Part shown: piece after piece, positions 4,931 to 12,491 of the stretch
How positions within the stretch are numbered: the stretch's first letter is position 1
Layout: every line of letters begins with the position of its first letter
Source: an uncultured Erysipelotrichaceae bacterium
Lineage (GTDB): Bacteria > Bacillota_I > Bacilli_A > Erysipelotrichales > Coprobacillaceae
Assembly (NCBI GenBank): GCA_900317015.1
Contig: ONFH01000035.1
Coordinates: 1-13,852 of the forward strand
Direction of reading: 5' to 3'
Length of the DNA: 13,852 bases
Program-made: the position numbers and the translations under genes
Notes under the pieces: model-generated
Databases searched by the model: none
The model's input: the letters and a program-made list of their open reading frames with translations, nothing else
What the model was told of the DNA's origin: nothing

Positions 4931-6301
4931 ATGGCTGCCTATATTTGTATTGATTTAAAAAGTTTTTATGCTTCCGTAGAATGCATGGCTCGTGATCTTG
5001 ATCCAATGAAAGCTTACCTAGTCGTTGCGGATGAATCACGAACCGATAAGACGATCTGCTTAGCGGTCTCACCCGCTTTAAAAGCGTATGGTATTCCAGG
5101 ACGTCCTCGTTTATTTGAAGTGAAACAGAAGTTACGTGAGATCAAATATAAGACGGGAAAAACGATCGATCTCGTCATTGCCCCACCAAGAATGGCGAAG
5201 TATATTGAAGTCTCGAGTGCCATTTATGAAGTATATTTGAAATACATTTCGAAGCAGGATATTCATGTTTATTCCATCGATGAAGTGTTTATTGATTGTA
5301 CGAAATACTTAAAGCTTTATCATACGACACCTAGTGAACTTGCAAAAAGGATGATCAAGGATGTCTATGAAAAGACTGGCATTACTGCAACGGCAGGAAT
5401 TGGGACGAATCTTTTTTTAGCAAAGATCGCCATGGATATTTTGGCCAAGCATGCCAAACCGAATGCTTATGGTGTGCGCATGGCTTACCTTGATGAAATG
5501 CGTTATAAAAAGCTTTTGTGGGATCATCGTCCCCTAACAGATTTCTGGCGTGTGGGCAAGGGGATCGCCAATAAGCTAGAACATAAAGGCATGTTTACGA
5601 TGGGCGATGTGGCTCGTATGTCGCTTGTCAATGAAGATCTCTTATTCGATCTTTTTGGGGTGGATGCGGAGATCTTAATTGATCATGCCTGGGGTCTTGA
5701 AACATGTACGATGAGGGATATTAAAAACTTCAAGCCTGACAATCATTCCCTAGGCAGTGGGCAGGTCTTAATGAGTCCTTATCCTTATGAAAAAGGAAAG
5801 ATCATCATTAAGGAAATGACGGAAGACTTACTCGCCAATTTGATTGATCAAAAGAAAGTGACTGATGCGATCACATTACATATTGCTTATGATCGAGAAA
5901 GTATTGATAAAGGAACGTACCATGGGGAGACGAAAGTGGATTTCTATGGCCGAGTTGTGCCCAAGAGTGCCCATGGCACGATGCGCTTAGGCAGTTTCAC
6001 GACCTCCCGTAAGAAGATCATGGAAGCCTCGCTCTCGTTATATGCGAAGATCGTTGATCACAGCTTAACGATTCGTAAAGTCACAATCACGTTCTTAAAT
6101 GTCAAAGATCGTAAGAATACCTATGAACAGTTAGATCTCTTTCATAATGTCGAAGAGGAAGAACATGATGATCGTTTAGAAAATGTACTGATCAATATTA
6201 AGAAGAAGTATGGCAAGGATGCGGTCATTCGTGGGACGGATCTTGAAGAAGGGGCGACGACCTTAGAAAGAAATCATCAGATCGGAGGACATAAGGCATG
6301 A
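4931..6301 (+). CDS. Y-family DNA polymerase, UvrX/PolY2 (YqjW) type
   Basis: A 456-residue translesion polymerase that would copy damaged DNA at stalled forks. The catalytic acidic residues are visible: Asp8 in ICIDLKSFYASVE, and Asp117-Glu118 in YSIDEVFID. TATAGIGTNLFLAKIAMDIL (about 150-170) is the usual palm/fingers continuation, WRVGKGIANKLEHKG (about 210) the helix-hairpin-helix thumb, and residues about 245-380 the little finger. QLDLF at 400-404 fits the beta-clamp binding consensus. Residues about 410-456 are a charged tail. GGAGG seven bases before the ATG fixes the start. The gene overlaps the YolD-like gene by four bases, as in Bacillus PolY2/UvrX operons, which supports this subgroup over DinB. 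Such operons are usually SOS controlled, but no GAAC-N4-GTTC LexA box is seen; two terminator hairpins precede it instead. Confidence 0.93.
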   Translation: MAAYICIDLKSFYASVECMARDLDPMKAYLVVADESRTDKTICLAVSPALKAYGIPGRPRLFEVKQKLREIKYKTGKTIDLVIAPPRMAKYIEVSSAIYEVYLKYISKQDIHVYSIDEVFIDCTKYLKLYHTTPSELAKRMIKDVYEKTGITATAGIGTNLFLAKIAMDILAKHAKPNAYGVRMAYLDEMRYKKLLWDHRPLTDFWRVGKGIANKLEHKGMFTMGDVARMSLVNEDLLFDLFGVDAEILIDHAWGLETCTMRDIKNFKPDNHSLGSGQVLMSPYPYEKGKIIIKEMTEDLLANLIDQKKVTDAITLHIAYDRESIDKGTYHGETKVDFYGRVVPKSAHGTMRLGSFTTSRKKIMEASLSLYAKIVDHSLTIRKVTITFLNVKDRKNTYEQLDLFHNVEEEEHDDRLENVLINIKKKYGKDAVIRGTDLEEGATTLERNHQIGGHKA

Positions 6302-6675
6302 AGTATGATGACATTATCAATATTGAAAGAGCTCCGACAAAACATAAGCGCATGCCTAATCATCAGCGGGCTAAGATCTTTATGCCCTTTAGTGCCTTAT
6401 CTGGCTATGAGAATGCCATCGCTCATAAAGAGACGATCTATTGTGAAAAAAGAGAGCTGGCGCATGAACGCATTGAAGCAATGAATGAGATCCTTGTTTC
6501 TTTACATAAAGGAGATCATGTGAAAGTGACTTACTTTGATCCGGTCAAAGGAACATTAGGCTTAGAAAAGACTTTAAGTGGTGAAGTGAAACGTATCGAT
6601 GAATATAAACACTATTTAAAAATTGATGAGACGGAGATCCGTTTTGCGGATCTCTATGAGATCAACGGACAATAA
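6298..6675 (+). CDS. YolD-like family protein
   Basis: A 125-residue protein with the family's opening pattern (DDIINIERAPTKHKRMPNHQ, then RAKIFMPFSALSGYENAI at about 24-41, matching the usual RAAQFAPFAALTGY). The C-terminal half (about 70-120) looks like a small beta barrel. Its ATG overlaps the polymerase stop (ATGA), with GGAGG nine bases upstream in the polymerase gene, so translation should be coupled. YolD-like proteins are regularly found beside UvrX/PolY2-type polymerases in Firmicutes; the biochemical role is not known to me, and an accessory function for the polymerase is the natural inference. The stop codon overlaps the terminator stem. Confidence 0.9.
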   Translation: MKYDDIINIERAPTKHKRMPNHQRAKIFMPFSALSGYENAIAHKETIYCEKRELAHERIEAMNEILVSLHKGDHVKVTYFDPVKGTLGLEKTLSGEVKRIDEYKHYLKIDETEIRFADLYEINGQ

Positions 6676-6700
6676 AGGACCAGCACACACTGGTCCTTTT
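6674..6700. terminator. Bidirectional terminator between the polymerase operon and the phosphoesterase
   Basis: AAAGGACCAG (6674-6683) and CTGGTCCTTT (6690-6699) form a perfect 10-bp stem with a six-base loop (CACACA). Stop codons of both convergent genes (6673-6675 plus, 6699-6701 minus) overlap its outer ends. It can act in both directions. Confidence 0.85.
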
Positions 6701-7415
6701 AGGATTCTGGTCGCACTTCTTTATAAAGACACGTATATTTGTCTTCAAAATCACGGGTGAAATGGTAATGACCAAAATACCAGTGATCAAAGTCGATCTT
6801 CTGATTCACTTCTTTTTCTAAAAATTCTGTCAGCTGATTATGGGCGCGAGGCATATACGTATCTTCAATATGGGCTGGTGCACAATGAGTGACGATATAG
6901 TTCACATGGCTGACTTTAGAAAGCGTTTCTTTCGCATGCGCATATTCTTCCTCATTTGGCAGTTCTTCTTTCCACCAGCTCTTGCCTTCCACACGTGTTT
7001 CGACATCTGTCGACATAGCGCCGCCCATCGCAAATAATGTTTTACCACCAAAGGTGTAGAGCTCACCACGCTGCAAATGATAGACGGTTGGTCGGATCTC
7101 ATGGACGAGACCGCCACACCATTCTTTCACTGGATAGTCGTAGATCTTTGGGAAGCATTCATGATTGCCATCGACGAAGACTGTCGTCCAAGGGGCACTT
7201 TCAAAATAATCAAGACAGAGCTTGGAATGTTCTTTGATCTTATTTAAGATGAAGGTCTCACGAAATGTTCGTCCTTCGTAGTTCCAAATAAAACCAAAGT
7301 CACCACAGATGACGAGAAGGTCATTTTCATTAAAGTGATGGGCTTTTTCATATTCAATGAGTGGAATCATCTCTCGTCGTTCATCACCATGAAGATCACC
7401 ATAGAAATAAATCAT
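6699..7415 (-). CDS. Metallophosphoesterase
   Basis: A 238-residue calcineurin-like phosphoesterase that would hydrolyse a phosphoester with two bound metal ions; the substrate is unknown. All core metal motifs are visible: GDLHG (Asp7, His9), GDFG (Asp39), GNHE (Asn84, His85, Glu86), THCAP (His177) and GHYH (His216, His218). There is no signal peptide, so it is cytoplasmic. The start is fixed by AGAGGTGAT three bases before the ATG; this ribosome site overlaps the end of the permease gene, whose stop is 13 bases upstream. It is therefore probably the last gene of the ABC-exporter operon. Related proteins occur in Firmicutes chromosomes and phages, and no other phage gene is present here. Confidence 0.9.
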   Translation of the reverse strand: MIYFYGDLHGDERREMIPLIEYEKAHHFNENDLLVICGDFGFIWNYEGRTFRETFILNKIKEHSKLCLDYFESAPWTTVFVDGNHECFPKIYDYPVKEWCGGLVHEIRPTVYHLQRGELYTFGGKTLFAMGGAMSTDVETRVEGKSWWKEELPNEEEYAHAKETLSKVSHVNYIVTHCAPAHIEDTYMPRAHNQLTEFLEKEVNQKIDFDHWYFGHYHFTRDFEDKYTCLYKEVRPES

Positions 7416-7428
7416 GATATCACCTCTT

Positions 7429-10416
7429 TTATTCGTTGGATTTTAAGGCATCGATCATATCGATGACATTCACTTTGACATACGTCACGATGGCCATGAT
7501 CAGAGCTAAAAGCATTGTGATCAAAGCGGTATAAAGGTAACTTGGCAGGCTGATCTTTTTAAGGAAGACACAGTCCGTTGGCTGGATTCTTGTCATAAAG
7601 AATGGGAAGATCAGCGTTGTTACGATCAAGCCAAGGATCACCCCAATGAGGATCGCTAGAAATGTCTCACGATAGACATAGCCATTCGTTTCATCATTAT
7701 GGAAACCTAAGACTTTTAGTGTGGCAATCTCTTTTTGACGTTCACTGATATTGATGGATGTCAGATTATAAAGCACACCCGTGGCTAATAATGTCGAGAT
7801 GATGACTAACATGACGACGATCTCATCAAGACCACTGATGGAATGATTGGCCGTTGTGATCAATCGTTTCTTTGAATTGATATTTAAAATTTCATCTTTC
7901 TTTAAGAGCTTGTTAAAGGTTTTTTGATCCACTTCGGTATTGGCTAGAATCGTATTATAAGAAACATCTTCTTTAAAGATCTTCTTATAATAGGCAGGGA
8001 TCATATACATATAGTTGCCCACATAGTTTTCACAGATGCCTTGGATCTTCACTTTATACGATTGACCTTCTTTATTATGGAAGTGAAATGTATCACCGAT
8101 TTGTAGATCTGATTCTTCTGCCATTCGGCGGGTGATCAGGACACCATCTTTTGGTAAAGAAAGGGTCTTATTCGTATGAATATCTTTTAAATGGATCATC
8201 GACTTTGGATCTTTAAGTGCCGTTACATAAAAGTTATAAGTATCGGTTTCATAAGCATTCATCGACGCATAGATACGTTTGGACGTATAAGGATCTAACA
8301 TCTTCTTAAGCGCTGATGTCTCTTTCTTATAAGGCTTTTGTAATGTGATCAGGTCATCATATGTAAAGATATCCGTATATTGTTTAGATCCAATGGTATG
8401 GATCCCATCACGTAGACCAAAGCCAATTAAGATCAATAAGACACAGCTTAAGGAAGCAATGATCGTGATCCAGGTACGCTTCTTATAACGCATAAAGTTA
8501 CGTAACGTGATCTTCCATGAGAATGATAAATGTTTCCAGAACTTGAAGCGTTCGATCAAGAGATGTTTACCTGGCGCTGGTGCATTGTCAATGAGTAAGA
8601 TCGCTGGTTCAGCCTTTAAAGCATTATACGAAGCGACGAATGTCACAAGTCCAGTTAAGAGAATCGCCATCATCGTTAAGCCAAAGAGCGTTAATGGCTC
8701 AACGGTAAACTTAAGATCAGGCATCAATAATGGGAAACAGTTATAGACTAATTCGGGAAGAATAGCCACACCGATCAGATATCCAAAGATCGAACCAAAC
8801 AGATCGGCGGATAGAATATAAGAAAGATAGGTGCCAATAATGGTTGCATTCTTATAACCTAGTGAAGCTAATGTGCCCATTTCATGACGTTCTTCATTGA
8901 TGATACGGGTCATCGTATTACTTGTCATAAGCATAACGATCATCATAAAGAAGATCGGAATGATATTGGCAATCGTCGTGACGATTGCATATTGCGATTC
9001 GAGAACGTTATAGCTAGTGACATAATCGTTACGATCAAACAAGTACCACTTTGCCTTTGTGAGATCATTGATCTGATCCTGTGCTTTATCTAATTTTTTC
9101 TGTCCATCTTTGATCTTCTGATCAAAGGTCTTTTTCTGTTTATTGAGTGTGACCTGAGCATTGTTTAACTTTGTACGGGCGGAGTAGATCTTCGCTTTGG
9201 CTTCTTGGAAACTCTGATCTGCTCTCTGTTTTTGTGTTTTTAATGTCGCTAAACCGCTCTTGATCTTATCCTGGTTTTGCGCAAGCGACTTTTTTGAATT
9301 TTCTAATTTGACCTGATTCTTTTCAATTGTCGCAATGCCGGCATTGACTTTGGCAAGATTGGTATTCAATGTCTTTAAAGCGTCTTCCTGTCCAGATGCT
9401 AAAGCAATATGTGCTTCAAGCGTTGACTTCTGGGTCTTTAAAGAGGCTAACGTCGTTTTTAAAGACATCTCCTCACGTTCGATCTTCTTTTGGGCACTTG
9501 AAATTTTCTTTTGACTGTCTTCGAGTTTTTTCTGATTGCTTTGAATCGTTGCATAGGTCTCTGACTCTTTGGCTTTTAAGGCACGTTCATTACGATCTAA
9601 TGTTTGATAGTTTGTATCGATCGTCTTTTGGGCTTTGGCAAGCTTGTCGGAGCCTTCTTTTTTCTTCTTGTTAAAAGAGGCAATTTTTTGATCAAGTGTC
9701 TTTTGCGCTTTTGCTTTTAAGTCCTCTGTTCTTTGTTCCTCACCGGTCTTTTTATAGCTCTGCAATGTTTTTAACATTGCCTTCACATGATCTTTATAAG
9801 CTTGTGAATAAAGCGGATCAGTCTTTTTGAAACGAAGATAGATCTCGGTATAAGCACTGAAGTCAAAGACATCTTTTTTGACATAAATAAAGCTATAGAG
9901 ATTTCCATCTCCTAAGGATGAGGTCCCATATTTATTAGTGGAATAGATCGGATTGGAGATCAGCCCAACCACTTTAAAGGTCTTTCTCTTGATATGATCT
10001 CCTTTAACCGAAATCACTTGATTTAAGTGATAACGCGTAGCATCACCAAGACATTCATTGTCCTTTTGAATTTGACGTCCTTTGATCAGACGATTCTGAT
10101 TAAGTGATGTCAAAGAATGGACCATGATCGCATGGGTGCCATTCAAAGCTTCTTCACTATAACTTGGGGCCACAATGAGTCCTGATTTTTTAAGTAAGGT
10201 GACATCCTTATTTGTGAGTCCTAAGGATGAGACGATCTTAAAATCAGAAAGCTTCGTTTGTTTATAATAACGTCCCTGCATATCCATGATCTCTGGCACA
10301 GCACCACGGATCCCGGCATAAAAGCCAATGCCCAGGGCGACAATTAAAAACAAAGATAAGAAACGTCCCAAGGAGTGACGAATCTTACGCAGCGTATTTT
10401 TATAGAGTAGTCGCAT
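7429..10416 (-). CDS. ABC transporter permease, FtsX type, with extracellular coiled coil
   Basis: A 995-residue integral membrane protein, much longer than a simple MacB/LolC permease. A first membrane helix (about 17-38) is followed by an external domain and then a coiled coil of roughly 230 residues (about 225-455) rich in Lys, Gln, Ser and Ala. Three helices (about 475-600) complete the first FtsX domain. A second set repeats the plan: a helix near 645-670, an external domain, and three helices near 860-985. The family uses ATP hydrolysis to move or mechanically signal across the membrane, often for peptides, lipoproteins or wall enzymes. The start overlaps the ATPase stop (TAATG), so they are coupled and form one exporter. 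The substrate cannot be deduced. Confidence 0.9.
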   Translation of the reverse strand: MRLLYKNTLRKIRHSLGRFLSLFLIVALGIGFYAGIRGAVPEIMDMQGRYYKQTKLSDFKIVSSLGLTNKDVTLLKKSGLIVAPSYSEEALNGTHAIMVHSLTSLNQNRLIKGRQIQKDNECLGDATRYHLNQVISVKGDHIKRKTFKVVGLISNPIYSTNKYGTSSLGDGNLYSFIYVKKDVFDFSAYTEIYLRFKKTDPLYSQAYKDHVKAMLKTLQSYKKTGEEQRTEDLKAKAQKTLDQKIASFNKKKKEGSDKLAKAQKTIDTNYQTLDRNERALKAKESETYATIQSNQKKLEDSQKKISSAQKKIEREEMSLKTTLASLKTQKSTLEAHIALASGQEDALKTLNTNLAKVNAGIATIEKNQVKLENSKKSLAQNQDKIKSGLATLKTQKQRADQSFQEAKAKIYSARTKLNNAQVTLNKQKKTFDQKIKDGQKKLDKAQDQINDLTKAKWYLFDRNDYVTSYNVLESQYAIVTTIANIIPIFFMMIVMLMTSNTMTRIINEERHEMGTLASLGYKNATIIGTYLSYILSADLFGSIFGYLIGVAILPELVYNCFPLLMPDLKFTVEPLTLFGLTMMAILLTGLVTFVASYNALKAEPAILLIDNAPAPGKHLLIERFKFWKHLSFSWKITLRNFMRYKKRTWITIIASLSCVLLILIGFGLRDGIHTIGSKQYTDIFTYDDLITLQKPYKKETSALKKMLDPYTSKRIYASMNAYETDTYNFYVTALKDPKSMIHLKDIHTNKTLSLPKDGVLITRRMAEESDLQIGDTFHFHNKEGQSYKVKIQGICENYVGNYMYMIPAYYKKIFKEDVSYNTILANTEVDQKTFNKLLKKDEILNINSKKRLITTANHSISGLDEIVVMLVIISTLLATGVLYNLTSINISERQKEIATLKVLGFHNDETNGYVYRETFLAILIGVILGLIVTTLIFPFFMTRIQPTDCVFLKKISLPSYLYTALITMLLALIMAIVTYVKVNVIDMIDALKSNE

Positions 10417-11114
10417 TACCAGTCGATCTCCTCAGGGGCTAGAGGATGATCTTGCGTTATGATCTTCTCACAGGTCCCGTTTTTAATATGAATGACCATA
10501 TCCGCAATCTTTGCAATAGAAGAGTTATGAGTGACAACGATCGTCGTGATCTTGTAGTCATGACATAAGTCAATCAATAACTTTAAGATCATAACGCCGG
10601 TCTCACTATCTAAGGCACCCGTTGGTTCATCACAAAGTAAGATCTGCGGATGTTTCGCAATTGCTCTGGCAATGGCGACACGCTGCTGCTCGCCACCAGA
10701 TAACTGGGAAGGAAAGTTATGCATACGGTCTTTTAAACCAACTTTTTCAAGGATGGTCTCAGGATCAAAGGCATCCTTACATAACTGGCAGGCTAATTCG
10801 ACATTTTCAATGGCCGTGAGGTTCGTTACTAAATTATAAAACTGGAAGACGAAACCAATATCTTCGCGACGGAAGTTGACCAGTTCTTTCTTTGATAATT
10901 GTTCAAGTTTGAGATCACCGATTTGGATCGAACCACCACTTTGATGATCCATTCCACCAAGGAGATTTAAGAGCGTTGTTTTCCCGGCCCCACTTTGGCC
11001 AAGAATGACGACGAATTGTCCCTGGTCGATCGTAAAGCTTAAATCGTGGAGGGCAATCACATCCACTGCTGAATGATAGATTTTTTTAACATCCTGAAAT
11101 TGAATAAAAGCCAT
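10416..11114 (-). CDS. ABC transporter ATP-binding protein, MacB/LolD type
   Basis: A 232-residue ATPase from the ATG at 11114, chosen because GAGGTG lies six bases upstream; an in-frame GTG at 11123 is inside that ribosome site. Motifs are complete: Walker A GQSGAGKT (39-46), Q-loop FQFYNLV (Gln91), signature LSGGEQQ (138-144), Walker B ILLCDE (158-163), D-loop ALD (167-169) and H-loop TH (His196). Length and motif style match the LolD/MacB/BceA group that pairs with FtsX-type permeases. It is the first gene of the exporter operon and overlaps the permease by one base. No clear promoter was found between it and the hairpins at 11283-11361. Confidence 0.95.
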   Translation of the reverse strand: MAFIQFQDVKKIYHSAVDVIALHDLSFTIDQGQFVVILGQSGAGKTTLLNLLGGMDHQSGGSIQIGDLKLEQLSKKELVNFRREDIGFVFQFYNLVTNLTAIENVELACQLCKDAFDPETILEKVGLKDRMHNFPSQLSGGEQQRVAIARAIAKHPQILLCDEPTGALDSETGVMILKLLIDLCHDYKITTIVVTHNSSIAKIADMVIHIKNGTCEKIITQDHPLAPEEIDW

Positions 11115-11186
11115 CGGCCTCACCTCATATTCATTTTAGCGAACTTTCCTCTCAAAAAGAATAAAAACAACGTGTTTCCTTGCATT

Positions 11187-11306
11187 TCATTCTCGTAAAC
11201 GACCATAATTGAGGTCTTCTTCCCACCATTTTTGACTTTTTCTTTTGAATCTTTTTCGTAGGCTTATGGATACAATGAAGTTGTCTTAGAAATAAGACGT
11301 CTTCAT
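11187..11306 (-). other. Possible leader peptide or interrupted small gene upstream of the ABC operon
   Basis: On the minus strand an ATG at 11306, preceded at seven bases by AAAGGGAA, opens MKTSYF and meets TAA (11286-11288). The same frame then stays open for 32 codons, including KWWEEDLNYGRLRE, to a TGA at 11187-11189. The first stop lies in a 6-bp hairpin with a four-base loop (11283-11298). It could be a six-residue leader peptide controlling the exporter operon, a 39-codon gene broken by one stop, or chance. No other gene is seen in the 340-base gap 11115-11458 apart from this frame, the terminator at 11338-11361 and the promoter at 11394-11423. Confidence 0.2.
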
Positions 11307-11337
11307 AAATAGATTCCCTTTCAAACGAAACAAAAAC

Positions 11338-11361
11338 AGAGACCGGCATTTGCCGGCCTTT
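11338..11361 (-). terminator. Orphan terminator-like hairpin ahead of the ABC operon
   Basis: AGACCGGC (11340-11347) and GCCGGCCT (11352-11359) form an 8-position stem with one mismatch and an ATTT loop, extendable by an A-T and a G-T pair. On the minus strand it is followed by CTGTTTTTGTTT, a T-rich tail. No annotated gene ends here; the exporter operon begins downstream on that strand, so it could attenuate that operon or end an antisense transcript. Confidence 0.5.
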
Positions 11362-11393
11362 GTGACGTCTATAGGATATTTTTCTTCATGATC

Positions 11394-11423
11394 TTGACGT
11401 TGCAAAATGATCCTAAACATATT
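11394..11423 (+). promoter_or_regulatory. Candidate promoter of the secreted-protein gene
   Basis: TTGACG (11394-11399) matches the -35 consensus at five of six positions. CATATT (11418-11423), 18 bases on, is a moderate -10 box. Transcription would begin about 28 bases before the start codon at 11459, upstream of the GGAAGGAG ribosome site. Confidence 0.45.
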
Positions 11424-11458
11424 ACACTCATGCATAGGAAGGAGCGTAAAAACAAAAA

Positions 11459-12226
11459 ATGAAGAAATTAGGAATCGTATTATGCAGTATGGCTTGTATG
11501 ATGAGTGTTGGGACCAGCAATATTCACGCAGCCAGTGCAAACTATATCACATTATCAAAAACAAATCGTGTCGCTTGGAATTTTACCGGTTCAAGTAAGG
11601 CCGAAAAAGTGAAGATCAAAGCGAAGAAGTCAGGAAAGAAGATCAAATCATTAAAGGTGTATGTAAACAATAAGTATGCCGGAAGCTTAACATCTCATCT
11701 TGTCTCTCGTAATGCGGGTAAGTATACATTGATGCGTTTAAGCAATGGCAAGACCTATTTATATCTTGCTTCGACAAGTACGAAGTCACGTGATCTCTTC
11801 TATAAATGGTCAAAGGGCAAGTTCAGACTTGTCAACTATGTGACTCATGATTATGATGATGGTGCTGATGTGACATCAGGTGTCATCAATGTCAGTGGCA
11901 AGAGCGTCACTTTAAATAGTTTCTTTTATGGTTATCGTACTGGCACGATCCAGTATGAACGTAAGTATAAATTAAAAGGTGGCAAGTTTGTCTGTGGCAA
12001 CAACTTCAAAGCAAGTTCACCAACCGCAAAGGTTGCCAACTGCAAGATCAACTTTACGGTAAAGCCAATGTCAAATGATGTCGCCTTTACTTTAAAGAAG
12101 GGCGAAAGTGCAAAAGTCGTTCGTGTCCTCTTTAAAGGTAAGAAAGTCTATGTGATCTTTAAGAAGAATGGAAAACTTGGCTATTTAAGAAACGTGAGCT
12201 CAGCAAGCTTGTACTTCAAAGCATAA
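11459..12226 (+). CDS. Secreted basic protein, possible C-terminal SH3-like domain
   Basis: A 255-residue protein with a classical Sec signal peptide: KK, a hydrophobic stretch (4-18), and likely cleavage after the HAA or ASA region at 23-27. No lipobox is present (SMAC lacks the required Leu/Val at -3). The mature protein is very rich in Lys, Ser and Asn, probably beta-structured, and should be strongly basic, suiting binding to cell-wall polymers (inference). Cys179 and Cys195 could form a disulfide. The last 45 residues (GESAKVVRVLFKGKKVYVIF, then KKNGKLGYL) look like a bacterial SH3-type wall-binding fold, from pattern only. The ribosome site AAGGAG is 14 bases from the ATG, longer than usual. 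A terminator follows directly. Confidence 0.8.
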   Translation: MKKLGIVLCSMACMMSVGTSNIHAASANYITLSKTNRVAWNFTGSSKAEKVKIKAKKSGKKIKSLKVYVNNKYAGSLTSHLVSRNAGKYTLMRLSNGKTYLYLASTSTKSRDLFYKWSKGKFRLVNYVTHDYDDGADVTSGVINVSGKSVTLNSFFYGYRTGTIQYERKYKLKGGKFVCGNNFKASSPTAKVANCKINFTVKPMSNDVAFTLKKGESAKVVRVLFKGKKVYVIFKKNGKLGYLRNVSSASLYFKA

Positions 12227-12235
12227 GAAATATCA

Positions 12236-12263
12236 GGCATGGATTAAAGTCCATGCCATTTTT
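12236..12263 (+). terminator. Intrinsic terminator of the secreted-protein gene
   Basis: GGCATGGA (12236-12243) and TCCATGCC (12250-12257) form a perfect 8-bp stem with a six-base loop, followed by ATTTTT. It begins nine bases after the stop codon. Confidence 0.85.
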
Positions 12264-12322
12264 CTTGGAAAAAGGCACTCAATTTTATGATCTGTTACTT
12301 ATAAATTCTACCTATTTATAAT

Positions 12323-12444
12323 CTTACTCTGCGCATTTTGTATGTTTTGACCGTTTCTTACTTTGCGCTTTTTGTATGTTTTAGCTATTTCTTACTCTGC
12401 GCATTTTGTATGTTTTAGCTATTTCTTACTCTGCGTATTTTGTA
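12323..12444. repeat. 34-bp tandem direct repeats, three full copies and one partial
   Basis: Copies lie at 12323-12356, 12357-12390 and 12391-12424, directly abutting, with a 20-base partial copy at 12425-12444. Each begins CTTACTCTGCGCATTTTGTA or a variant differing at one or two positions; copies two and three also share the ending AGCTATTT, and copy one ends GACCGTTT. There are no spacers, so this is not CRISPR. The partial copy runs to within six bases of the presumed extended -10 box of the ATPase gene, so the array may be an operator, iteron set or recombination-prone tract. The 12264-12322 stretch holds nothing else that I can identify. Confidence 0.85.
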
Positions 12445-12449
12445 ATCTG

Positions 12450-12458
12450 TGATAAAAT
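12450..12458 (+). promoter_or_regulatory. Candidate extended -10 promoter of the ATPase gene
   Basis: TGATAAAAT fits the extended -10 pattern TG-N-TATAAT. No good -35 box is present: the expected position falls in the last partial 34-bp repeat. A promoter of this sort may depend on a protein bound to the repeats. Confidence 0.4.
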
Positions 12459-12491
12459 ATTTTTAGAAGGTATATGAGGAAGTGAAAAAAT

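Noticed and set aside
4931..7415. Prophage remnant (polymerase, YolD-like and phosphoesterase genes are also found in phages)
   Set aside because: No integrase, structural, lysis or replication genes, and GATC content matches the rest of the window.
8507..9674. Plus-strand frames opposite the permease gene
   Set aside because: They are shadows of the permease codons, without ribosome sites or recognisable protein features.
11152..11349. 65-residue minus-strand reading frame
   Set aside because: It starts inside the terminator hairpin, has no ribosome site, and has unlikely composition.
11459..11500. Lipoprotein signal (SMAC near residue 13)
   Set aside because: It lacks Leu/Val at -3, and a standard signal-peptidase site follows at 23-27.
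12323..12444. CRISPR array
   Set aside because: Copies abut directly without spacers and no cas genes are present.
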